Source of the DNA: Oscillospiraceae bacterium | GTDB lineage: Bacteria; Bacillota_A; Clostridia; Oscillospirales; WRJC01 | Length of the DNA: 9,875 nt | Reading direction: 5' to 3' | Assembly: GCA_009782405.1 (NCBI GenBank) | Contig: WRJC01000085.1 | Coordinates: 1 to 9,875 of the forward strand | Shown: one piece after another, positions 1-5,471 of the stretch | Layout of the letters: every line of letters begins with the position of its first letter | Position numbering within the stretch: the first letter of the stretch is position 1 | Translations under genes and position numbers: made by a program | Notes under the pieces: model-generated | What the model was told of the DNA's origin: nothing | The model's database searches: none | The model's input: the letters and a program-made list of their open reading frames with translations, nothing else

Positions 1-1
1 C

Positions 2-121
2 TCCGGCAAGCTGCCCGCCCGAATGCATCAGGAATTTTTGCGCGCATTCCAGCCGCTGACAAAGAACATGGGCACATTTGACACGATTAGGGTAGAGTAT
101 GAACCATATGACGGGCAATGA
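2..121 (+). CDS. 3' end of an unidentified protein gene (5' end outside window)
   Basis: An open frame enters from the left edge and ends at TGA 119-121, giving the last 39 residues of a protein. The tail is charged and aromatic (ending ...VEYEPYDGQ) and has no motif I recognise. I call it coding because the frame is open from the edge, its codon use is balanced, and a new promoter begins only after the stop. Nothing can be said about function. Confidence 0.45.
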   Translation, partial: SGKLPARMHQEFLRAFQPLTKNMGTFDTIRVEYEPYDGQ

Positions 122-168
122 CCCCGGAAATGTAAAAGATTTAATTTTATTTTCGTAAAGACAATATA

Positions 169-197
169 TTGACAATATATTTATATTGGCGTATAAT
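169..197 (+). promoter_or_regulatory. Consensus sigma-A promoter of the truncated antitoxin gene
   Basis: TTGACA at 169-174 and TATAAT at 192-197 are separated by exactly 17 bp, a perfect match to the housekeeping promoter consensus. The start codon at 222 lies 24 bp past the -10 box with a GAGG-like ribosome site (215-218) in between. The promoter is intact although the gene it serves is broken. Confidence 0.85.
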
Positions 198-221
198 GGC
201 AAGAGAAAGGATGTGAGGAAA

Positions 222-323
222 ATGGCACAAGTTTTAATAAATATCAGAATGGACGAAGATTTGAAAAAGTCCATGGAGCATACCTGTCAGGCGTTGGGCA
301 TGAACGAAACTGACAAAAAATGA
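222..323 (+). pseudogene. Truncated RelB/DinJ-family antitoxin (N-terminal remnant)
   Basis: The frame begins ATG at 222 and encodes 33 residues, starting MAQVLINIRMDEDLKKSMEH. This is the typical N-terminus of DinJ/RelB-type antitoxins: a ribbon-helix-helix strand followed by a helix ending near LGMN. In the family this continues with a Met-Thr-Thr-Ala-Phe stretch and a further 50 or so residues that bind the toxin. Here the similarity stops after residue 28 and the frame ends at TGA 321 after five unrelated residues. No RelE/YafQ-type toxin gene follows. The break lies within about 30 bp of the left end of the inverted-repeat-bounded hydrolase unit, so insertion or deletion at that junction probably destroyed the gene. 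A functional short peptide cannot be excluded, because promoter and ribosome site look intact. Confidence 0.7.
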
Positions 324-327
324 CATA

Positions 328-356
328 TTGTTGCCAGCATTGGGGAACAATATAAT
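328..356 (+). promoter_or_regulatory. Promoter of the hydrolase gene, inside the left repeat
   Basis: TTGTTG at 328-333 and TATAAT at 351-356 are separated by 17 bp. The -10 box lies inside the palindrome of the left inverted repeat. Transcription would begin near 363, about 22 nt before the start codon at 385, which fits a short leader carrying the AAGGAG ribosome site at 373-378. Confidence 0.6.
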
Positions 357-360
357 ATTG
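332..360 (+). repeat. Left inverted repeat of the hydrolase unit
   Basis: This 29-bp stretch matches the reverse complement of 1334-1362 at 24 of 29 positions, with a 12-bp exact core TTGGGGAACAAT (340-351). Its inner part, 348-360, is a 13-nt palindrome CAATAT-A-ATATTG. The corresponding palindrome in the right copy is CAATGT-T-ACATTG, so the two changed bases compensate and the palindrome is kept. The repeat could be the end of a non-autonomous mobile unit. Confidence 0.6.
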
Positions 361-384
361 CCATACCGTCATAAGGAGTATTGT

Positions 385-1317
385 ATGTTGGATTTAAGAT
401 CAAAAATCATGGAGGCCATCGGAATAAAAACCGGTGATGTATTGGGAAAAGTAGAGTATAGAATACTCGATACATCAAACGAAAATGGATATAAACGAAA
501 ACTCATTGAGATTGATTCACATGAAGATAAAATTTTTGCATTTTTATTAATCCCGGATCTCGTGAATAAAAATCCTGCAATATTAATAAACCATCAACAT
601 AACGGAGAGCGGCATTTAGGAAAAGGCGAAGTGTGTGGTTTAGCCGGAAATCCGCTACAGGCTTTTGGACCCGTATTAGCGCAAAAAGGGTTTGTTGTTC
701 TTGCTCCTGATTCCATATGCTTTGAGGAAAGACGAAAAGGTGGAAAAGGCATTAATCCTCTGCCTGGCGACAGTGATTTTTTGCAGCATTATAATGCAAT
801 GTGTTACAGGATTGTTAAAGGTGAAAACCTGATGAAAAAGGTTCTCTCGGACGCTATGAATTGCATTACTCTCCTATCAATGTTCTCCTTCGTAGATTCC
901 GAAAATATCGGAACACTCGGACATTCATACGGCGGTAATACTGTTTTATTTCTGTCCGCAATGGATGAGCGAATTAAGTTTTCATGTGCAAGCGGAAGCG
1001 GTTGTTCATATAAAAATCGGATAATGAATGATGTTGGAATAGAAATGGCAAGCGTAATTCCGGGATTTGCTCAAAAATACGATATACAAGATTTGGTGCG
1101 TTGTATTGCCCCCAGGTCTTTGCTGATTGTATCTGCTGAGGATGATAAATATTCAAAAGACGCTGATTTTGTTGTTGAACAGGCTAAACCTTCATATGTA
1201 AAACATAAATCCGCCAATAATTTATGTTCCATGCGATATTCCGGCGGACATCCTTTAACGAGAGAACGGTTTGACTTTATTGTTGAATGGATTACTGAGA
1301 ACGGCAATCATAATTGA
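385..1317 (+). CDS. Alpha/beta-hydrolase, dienelactone hydrolase / acetyl esterase type
   Basis: The 310-residue protein has the layout of an alpha/beta-hydrolase esterase of the dienelactone hydrolase or acetylxylan-esterase-like group. The nucleophile elbow GHSYGG places the catalytic Ser at residue 181, an acid candidate is Asp253 or Asp254 in SAEDDKYS, and the catalytic His is His289 in GGHPLTRERF. The stretch ILINHQHNGERH (about 72-83) is probably the oxyanion-side strand. No signal peptide is seen, so it is probably cytosolic. The substrate is unknown. I chose ATG 385 because AAGGAG lies 6 nt upstream; the in-frame ATG at 328 lies in the promoter. The gene looks clearly more AT-rich than the genes to its right and is flanked by an inverted repeat, which suggests transfer as a unit. 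Hydrolase fold is near certain; specificity is not. Confidence 0.88.
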   Translation: MLDLRSKIMEAIGIKTGDVLGKVEYRILDTSNENGYKRKLIEIDSHEDKIFAFLLIPDLVNKNPAILINHQHNGERHLGKGEVCGLAGNPLQAFGPVLAQKGFVVLAPDSICFEERRKGGKGINPLPGDSDFLQHYNAMCYRIVKGENLMKKVLSDAMNCITLLSMFSFVDSENIGTLGHSYGGNTVLFLSAMDERIKFSCASGSGCSYKNRIMNDVGIEMASVIPGFAQKYDIQDLVRCIAPRSLLIVSAEDDKYSKDADFVVEQAKPSYVKHKSANNLCSMRYSGGHPLTRERFDFIVEWITENGNHN

Positions 1318-1333
1318 GTATAAGCGCAATCGA

Positions 1334-1362
1334 CAATGTTACATTGTTCCCCAACACTGCCA
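1334..1362 (-). repeat. Right inverted repeat of the hydrolase unit
   Basis: This is the inverted partner of 332-360 (24 of 29 matching positions). The exact core ATTGTTCCCCAA is at 1343-1354, and a palindrome CAATGT-T-ACATTG at 1334-1346 corresponds to the palindrome in the left copy. It begins 16 bp after the hydrolase stop codon. There is no T-run, so it is not a normal terminator. At the position of the left copy's TATAAT it has TGTAAC, so the promoter is not duplicated here. Confidence 0.6.
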
Positions 1363-1547
1363 TTTTCGTCTATTTTATCGACGCCCGGATTATATTCTGT
1401 TTTGATGCCATTATCATAATGATTGTTTTTCATTTGAATATTTTGTTTTTGCAACAGAATAACGGGTTTTGAAAATCCGGCCAGCATCGAGCCGGTAATC
1501 ATATTTAAACCGTCGTAAAAAGAAAAAAGTTTACAAATTGTTCGGTT
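1362..1547 (-). pseudogene. Possible gene fragment of unknown origin
   Basis: A minus-strand frame is open from about 1547 down to and beyond the right inverted repeat. It contains protein-like sequence such as FSFYDGLNMITGSMLAGFSK and HYDNGIKTEYNPGVDKIDEN. The only ATG at its upstream end (1502) has no ribosome site, and past 1362 the frame would run into the inverted repeat and the hydrolase gene. I read it as an internal or C-terminal fragment cut by the junction at 1362. I do not recognise the family, and it could be chance. Together with the repeat and the operator below it fills the 319-bp interval 1318-1636, which otherwise holds nothing I can identify. Confidence 0.22.
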
Positions 1548-1551
1548 TTAA

Positions 1552-1588
1552 TATGACATACCTGTTGTCATAATTGATGTGCTAAAAT
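1552..1588 (+). promoter_or_regulatory. Palindromic operator-like site upstream of the 155-residue protein gene
   Basis: TATGACA (1552-1558) and TGTCATA (1566-1572) form a perfect 7-bp inverted repeat with a 7-bp spacer. A possible -10 box TAAAAT lies at 1583-1588, so a protein bound here would sit over the -35 region. The arms suggest a dimeric helix-turn-helix regulator; its identity cannot be told from this window. Confidence 0.45.
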
Positions 1589-1636
1589 GTTGATAATGCG
1601 GTTACGCGGAAATTTATCATTTCGGAGGATGGAAAA

Positions 1637-2104
1637 ATGGCGGAAAAAAGGGCAAATCCAAAAATCGACGAGGTCGGTTTGTATCTCGACCAAAAAAAGG
1701 CGGCCAATATGCTGAGTTTGGTCGAATTTATCCGGGCCAACAAAATCGGGATACAGCACAGCTCGGGGACTTCGTGGTCAATGCGCTACAAGGGCAAGCA
1801 GTTCGGCTCGCTGCATATACATAACGGCACCTGGCGTTTCGCTCATCGCGGCTTGGAGAAGTATTACGAAATGGAGGATGGCGACCTGAAGAATTTCATA
1901 TTCGACCACATCTACTCGCGCAACTGCGGGGATTGCCAATGGAATCCGGAGGCGCAAAAGGCGGGGTACATGAAGCCCACCGATTGCGGGTGCTGGCCGC
2001 TCCGGATTTTCAACGCCGACGGGGACGTGCTGGAAAACACGAAACGCCTGATCGAATACAGGAAAAACTGCATCTTGGAGGATTTGCAAACGGCGAAAAG
2101 CTGA
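1637..2104 (+). CDS. Small cysteine-containing protein of unknown function
   Basis: The frame encodes 155 residues from ATG 1637, with GGAGG at 1624-1628. No signal peptide or membrane segment is visible. The N-terminal half is basic and aromatic (SSGTSWSMRYKGKQFGSLHI, around residues 42-61). The C-terminal half carries C97-x2-C100, then C117-x-C119 and finally C145, a spacing that could hold a metal ion or form disulfides. I know of no named family that I can assign with confidence. It stands alone between a palindromic operator-like site and its own terminator, so it is probably a monocistronic, specifically regulated gene. Function unknown; that it is a real gene is well supported by ribosome site, length and terminator. 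Confidence 0.75.
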   Translation: MAEKRANPKIDEVGLYLDQKKAANMLSLVEFIRANKIGIQHSSGTSWSMRYKGKQFGSLHIHNGTWRFAHRGLEKYYEMEDGDLKNFIFDHIYSRNCGDCQWNPEAQKAGYMKPTDCGCWPLRIFNADGDVLENTKRLIEYRKNCILEDLQTAKS

Positions 2105-2148
2105 GAAAGCTGAGAATGGCAACCAACTTCAATCCTTTTAAATTTCAA

Positions 2149-2180
2149 GGGCGGCATCATTTTTGTCCGCCCGCTTTTTT
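2149..2180 (+). terminator. Rho-independent terminator after the cysteine-containing protein gene
   Basis: GGGCGG (2149-2154) pairs with CCGCCC (2167-2172) over a 12-nt loop, followed by a run of six T (2175-2180). It lies 45 bp past the stop codon at 2104. Confidence 0.8.
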
Positions 2181-2226
2181 ATTTAACAAATAATGCAAAC
2201 CACAAGCAAAAAAATTTTACTGATCG

Positions 2227-2259
2227 TGAAACTTTTTGCGGCTTGCAGCTAACTATAAT
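2227..2259 (+). promoter_or_regulatory. Candidate promoter region of the sigma factor operon
   Basis: TGAAAC (2227-2232) resembles the AAC-containing -35 element used by many ECF sigma factors, which would allow autoregulation. TATAAT (2254-2259) is a good sigma-A -10 box but the spacing from TGAAAC is 21 bp, and no good sigma-A -35 box sits 17 bp upstream of it. The two motifs may belong to different overlapping promoters. Which is used is undecided. Confidence 0.35.
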
Positions 2260-2279
2260 AGCAGGGAGGCGATGGATTG

Positions 2280-2822
2280 ATGTCGAACCCAAACATCGCT
2301 TCGCGGTTCGAGGAGATTCATAATTCCACGTATAAGGCGGCAGTGGCGTTCATTACCGCCAAATGCAAAAATACCGCCGATATAGGCGATATTCTTCAAG
2401 AAACATATATGGAGTTATATAAAGTCTTGATAAAACGCGGGGCGGAGTACATAAAATACGAAAAGGCTTTTGTTTTGCGCATAGCGAAGCATAAAATTGC
2501 CCTGCACTACTCGCTGATGGAAAAAATGCGCATTTTTGTTTCCATGGACGCAATCGGCGGGGACGGGGAAGAAGTCGATTTATCCGGTTTTGAAGTCAAC
2601 GCCTTTACAATGGAAGATTACGCGGGCGATCAAATCCTGCTTGAAAAGGCGCGGCAATTTGTCCAGGCAAAATCGGACGACATAAAAAAGGTATTTTACC
2701 TTTTTTATGATGTGGGTCTATCCATCCCCGAAATAGCAAAATCTCTGTCCATGGGTGAATCCAACGTAAAAAACAAGCTGTACCGCACAATAAAAGACCT
2801 GCAAAATCTATTAAAAGAATAG
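2280..2822 (+). CDS. ECF-type RNA polymerase sigma factor (sigma-70 family)
   Basis: The 180-residue protein has the two-domain layout of group 4 sigma factors. Region 2 covers about residues 10-80, with the core-binding stretch TADIGDILQETYMELYK. A variable linker follows at about 85-118, and region 4 at about 125-178 contains the helix-turn-helix LSIPEIAKSLSMGESNVKNK that reads the -35 element. The SD AGGGAGG (2263-2269) is 10 nt from ATG 2280 and 7 nt from an in-frame TTG at 2277, so the start could be one codon earlier. The stop is 11 nt before the next gene, whose product is membrane-anchored, the usual arrangement for an ECF sigma factor and its anti-sigma factor. It probably redirects transcription in response to an envelope signal; the regulon is not visible here. 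Confidence 0.9.
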   Translation: MSNPNIASRFEEIHNSTYKAAVAFITAKCKNTADIGDILQETYMELYKVLIKRGAEYIKYEKAFVLRIAKHKIALHYSLMEKMRIFVSMDAIGGDGEEVDLSGFEVNAFTMEDYAGDQILLEKARQFVQAKSDDIKKVFYLFYDVGLSIPEIAKSLSMGESNVKNKLYRTIKDLQNLLKE

Positions 2823-2833
2823 GGAGAAAATAT

Positions 2834-4162
2834 ATGAAAGGCAAAGATATCATAACCCATATCGTCAGAGGCGAAATACCAAGCATGGGGCAAAACCTGG
2901 AGCGAGTCCGGGAAAATTGCCTCAATCAGGAGGCAAACGTAACTTCGGCAAAAAGCAAGCTTCCGCAAAAAACAAGCAAAGTCAGGCTGATTTTTGGCAA
3001 GCCCGCCGCAGTCATCGCGCTCATGCTGTGCTTTGTAATGCTTGTATCTGCGACCGCAATAATCATATACCAAACACAATATATTCCGGGCAAGGGATTT
3101 GTCGAGGGAGATTACGAAATTTACCACACGCCGGAAATATTGACATTTGACAGCCTGGCGACGATAGAAACGATCACAAGGGTCAAGGACGGCAAATCAA
3201 GCGAGCTCTCGATAATCATAACGGACGCGCTCGACAAAAACATAAAAATCATAACGAAAAATCACGGCGAATTCAATTTGGCCCCCGCGGTCGACTATAA
3301 TTATTCTTCTTTCGGCACTATGGGAAAATTTCAATTTGACAACGAGGGCGGTTATTCCTCATACGGCTATTTTATAAAGGATTTCCCGGACATAAACGAA
3401 TTTGCGCTTGTCAGCAACGGCGAATCGGCAGAGGTGAAACTTGTGCCGGGCAATCCCGATGCCGTGCTTGCCGCCGAGGATTCCGGCGTGGCGATGAAAT
3501 TTTACAGCATGGCAAAAGGCAGCAAAGTGTTGGCGTATGAAATAAGCGGAAATAATATTGACTTTGAAAAAATATTCGGTTATGGCAGCATTGAAGTAAA
3601 CGGCCAAATATATAAAATGGCTCATGACAAAAATATGGAGTTGGGCCCCGGCTTAGAAGCATTTAGGCTGTACGATGAAAACGGGAACAAAATTTTCCTG
3701 AACGGCTATGATTACAGCAAAGGGCCGGACGGATTGAGCACGACCATGTTTTTGAGAATCGGGCGCGAAACAAAAATAAGCAGGATCGAGGTGGATTATA
3801 TAGGGGGCTCCATAAGCACGGCGATAACGTCTATAGAAGATGTTCCGGTTCCCGCAGACGGCGAAGAAATGATTTTTGACGACGGGTTACTATTGTACGA
3901 CAGCAATGGATTGACTTCAAAACTGACATATATCAAACGCGAAGGAAACAACATTCTTGTTTATACGGATACCGAATATATCGGGGAAGATATTGAAAAT
4001 ATAGATATCTATATAAATTGGAACAGCATTCTTGGCTCAAGAATGGGTGGCTGGACTGGAAATGCATGGTTTGAAATCAACGGGAACGAAGAATTTATAA
4101 AATTATATGCGCACGCCATATATTATAAAATAAACGGCAGCTGGGAAATACAGTTCGATTGA
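2834..4162 (+). CDS. Membrane-anchored protein, probable anti-sigma factor of the ECF pair
   Basis: The 442-residue protein has a short basic cytoplasmic N-terminus of about 55 residues, one transmembrane segment at about 57-78 (AVIALMLCFVMLVSATAIII), and a large extracellular domain of about 360 residues rich in strands. The extracellular part begins YIPGKGFVEGDYEIYHTPEI, which recalls extracellular domains of ECF-linked membrane proteins in Clostridia, from memory only. The N-terminus lacks a His-Cys zinc anti-sigma motif, so if it binds the sigma factor it does so with another fold. GGGAG at 2822-2826 sits 7 nt before the ATG and overlaps the sigma stop codon, so the two genes are translated from one transcript. 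Anti-sigma function is inferred from position and topology, not from a recognised domain. Confidence 0.75.
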   Translation: MKGKDIITHIVRGEIPSMGQNLERVRENCLNQEANVTSAKSKLPQKTSKVRLIFGKPAAVIALMLCFVMLVSATAIIIYQTQYIPGKGFVEGDYEIYHTPEILTFDSLATIETITRVKDGKSSELSIIITDALDKNIKIITKNHGEFNLAPAVDYNYSSFGTMGKFQFDNEGGYSSYGYFIKDFPDINEFALVSNGESAEVKLVPGNPDAVLAAEDSGVAMKFYSMAKGSKVLAYEISGNNIDFEKIFGYGSIEVNGQIYKMAHDKNMELGPGLEAFRLYDENGNKIFLNGYDYSKGPDGLSTTMFLRIGRETKISRIEVDYIGGSISTAITSIEDVPVPADGEEMIFDDGLLLYDSNGLTSKLTYIKREGNNILVYTDTEYIGEDIENIDIYINWNSILGSRMGGWTGNAWFEINGNEEFIKLYAHAIYYKINGSWEIQFD

Positions 4163-4172
4163 GTTCAATAGC

Positions 4173-4219
4173 AAAAGCGCGGACGCCTGCCTAAATTTGC
4201 CGGCGTCCGCGCTTTTTTT
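4173..4219 (+). terminator. Strong terminator between convergent genes
   Basis: AAAAGCGCGGACGCC (4173-4187) pairs with GGCGTCCGCGCTTTT (4202-4216), a 15-bp perfect stem with a 14-nt loop, followed by further T residues to 4219. It ends the sigma factor operon. On the minus strand the same hairpin is followed by TTTT, so it probably also stops transcription of the acetyltransferase gene that ends at 4231. Confidence 0.93.
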
Positions 4220-4230
4220 GTCAATCAAAA

Positions 4231-4845
4231 TCAAAAATTTTTGCCGTAAGTCATCTGCGTCCAGCAGCTGTCAAATGCATTTTCATAGCTTCTTTGCAGC
4301 TCCCTGTCCGCAGCCGGCACTTTCAGGCAAACTTGGTTTATAGTCCCCTCGTATACATTGGTCCACAACACCTCGTAATTCTTTTCCCGTTCATTCAGCG
4401 ATTTTAGCTCGTCTACGCTGTGCTTGTCCGACTGGATCAGCAAAGATCCTGTATATCCGAGTTTTTCGTAGAATCCCTCCGCTTCCTCGGCGGAGCCCAG
4501 CGCGATTCCGCCATAGCCTAATATTTTCGCCCTCTTCTCCGTTTCCGCGACGAGCGCCCTGCCGATGCCTTGTTTTTGGTATTCTTTGAGCACCCCGCAA
4601 TGGGCGATGGTTATGGAGCCTCCGTCCTCCCACGCGAACACCGACCCGCAGATTTTGCCGCCGGCTTTGGCGTACAAAAGCAGCTCGGGCCGCTCGCCAA
4701 GTCTGTCGGTCCAAAATTCGCGGCTGTATTTTCCCCCGCCTTCGAGATCGACCTGATCCGGGAATATCGTTTTTACCGCTTCCAGCACGGCGTTCAGTTC
4801 CCCGATGTCCTTTACATTGCCTATGGCTATGTTTATGTCAAGCAC
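4231..4845 (-). CDS. GNAT-family N-acetyltransferase
   Basis: The protein belongs to the Gcn5-related acetyltransferases, which transfer acetyl from acetyl-CoA to an amine. The acetyl-CoA pyrophosphate loop is EYQKQGIGRALV (residues 89-100, Q-x-x-G-x-G), preceded by the strand SITIAHCGV and followed by the C-terminal half of the fold with AEGFYEKLGYT. An extra tail of about 50 residues (from about 155) ends in MTYGKNF. I chose GTG 4845 (204 residues): AGGAG at 4854-4858 lies 8 nt upstream. The in-frame ATG at 4878 has no ribosome site and would overlap the end of the transposase gene. The upstream transposase gene ends 22 nt before this start, so the two may share a transcript, though each probably has its own ribosome site. 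Substrate unknown. Confidence 0.85.
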   Translation of the reverse strand: MLDINIAIGNVKDIGELNAVLEAVKTIFPDQVDLEGGGKYSREFWTDRLGERPELLLYAKAGGKICGSVFAWEDGGSITIAHCGVLKEYQKQGIGRALVAETEKRAKILGYGGIALGSAEEAEGFYEKLGYTGSLLIQSDKHSVDELKSLNEREKNYEVLWTNVYEGTINQVCLKVPAADRELQRSYENAFDSCWTQMTYGKNF

Positions 4846-4867
4846 AAAAATATCTCCTGTTATCTTC

Positions 4868-5362
4868 TTATTTAACAAAATAATCGTCCTCCGCCCATTT
4901 TGCAGGATTATTGTTTATATAGTTCCATCTGATTTTGTATTCTTCTTCGTTTCGGAGTATGCGTTCATGGTATGAGCGCTGCCACATATCAAAGCCGAAT
5001 TTCCTCGTTGTCATCGATTTCAAACTTTGCACGACTCGGGGAATGCCCGCTTTTGTAGGGGACGCGCCCCTGCGCGTTCCGTCCTCGATAGTCGCCAGCA
5101 TATGGATGTGATTTGGCATGACGACGTAACTATCAACCGAAATATGGGGATATATGTGATTGATTTTTCGGATTTGCGCCTCGACAAAGATGCCGTATTG
5201 CGTGAATTCGATGAACGGGACGCGCAGGGGCGCGTCCCCTACGACAACCTTGCCCAGCATTTCATGTCCGTCCTCTACGCACACCGTCACAAAATAATAT
5301 CCCGCGCTTGAATAATCATATCCTTTCAGCCGAATGCTCTTTCTCACTGGCAATTCTTTCAT
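4868..5362 (-). CDS. REP-associated tyrosine transposase (RAYT, Y1/HUH family)
   Basis: The 164-residue protein carries the signatures of the single-copy RAYT branch of the IS200-like Y1 transposases. The N-terminal LKGYDYSSAGYYFVTVCVED is followed by the metal-binding HUH motif MPNHIHML (His85 and His87). The nucleophile is probably Tyr131 in WQRSYHERILRNEEEY, and the ending YINNNPAKWAEDD is typical. Such proteins cut and join single-stranded DNA at REP palindromes and are usually domesticated and non-mobile. All key residues are present, so it may be active. The start ATG 5360-5362 has only a weak ribosome site (AAGGTG). Two copies of a GC-rich palindrome lie inside the reading frame (see repeats), encoding GDAPLRVP and GTRRGASPT. 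No IS ends or cargo flank the gene. Confidence 0.9.
   Translation of the reverse strand: MKELPVRKSIRLKGYDYSSAGYYFVTVCVEDGHEMLGKVVVGDAPLRVPFIEFTQYGIFVEAQIRKINHIYPHISVDSYVVMPNHIHMLATIEDGTRRGASPTKAGIPRVVQSLKSMTTRKFGFDMWQRSYHERILRNEEEYKIRWNYINNNPAKWAEDDYFVK
5055..5080 (+). repeat. REP-like palindrome, left copy, inside the RAYT gene
   Basis: This 26-bp sequence contains GGGACGCG-CCCCTG-CGCGTTCC, a hairpin with an 8-bp stem (one G-T pair) and a 6-nt loop, preceded by GTAG. It is the reverse complement of 5217-5242 at 25 of 26 positions. Read on the minus strand it encodes the GTRRGASPT part of the transposase, just after the HUH motif. Confidence 0.75.
5217..5242 (-). repeat. REP-like palindrome, right copy, inside the RAYT gene
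   Basis: GGGACGCG-CAGGGG-CGCGTCCC is a perfect 8-bp stem with a 6-nt loop (5217-5238), followed by CTAC. It is inverted relative to 5055-5080 with 136 bp between them. It encodes VGDAPLRVP of the transposase between the first strand and the HUH motif. Confidence 0.75.
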
Positions 5363-5443
5363 GTTTCACCTTTATCGCTATCGTATATCATATAAATTTG
5401 TTTCGTTATCCGCAGCTGTCTTCGTCCGCCACACTCGTTACAC

Positions 5444-5464
5444 GGGCGACTGCGAAAATCGCCC
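5444..5464. repeat. Hairpin between the XRE gene and the RAYT gene
   Basis: GGGCGA (5444-5449) and TCGCCC (5459-5464) form a 6-bp stem with a 9-nt loop. It lies 8 bp past the stop of the XRE gene and about 80 bp upstream of the transposase start. There is no T-run, so it is a poor terminator. It could be a REP-like site of a second type near the transposase, or a weak transcription barrier. Confidence 0.35.
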
Positions 5465-5471
5465 ATGCTTA

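Noticed and set aside
328..384. N-terminal extension of the hydrolase from the in-frame ATG at 328.
   Set aside because: It lies in the promoter and inverted repeat and has no ribosome site, while AAGGAG precedes ATG 385 at 6 nt.
1778..2193. Overlapping frames in both directions across the cysteine-containing protein gene, up to 114 codons.
   Set aside because: They are shadows of the GC-richer gene; none has a ribosome site and their products are low-complexity Arg/Pro/Ala-rich.
4391..4875. Alternative frames of about 100 codons on both strands in the acetyltransferase gene.
   Set aside because: The acetyltransferase frame has clear family motifs; the others show none and lack start signals.
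4846..4878. Longer form of the acetyltransferase from ATG 4878.
   Set aside because: It would overlap the stop of the transposase gene and has no ribosome site; GTG 4845 has AGGAG at 8 nt.
5055..5242. The two inverted palindromes as terminal repeats of a small insertion.
   Set aside because: They enclose only 136 bp of the conserved transposase core including the HUH motif, so they cannot be the ends of an inserted unit.
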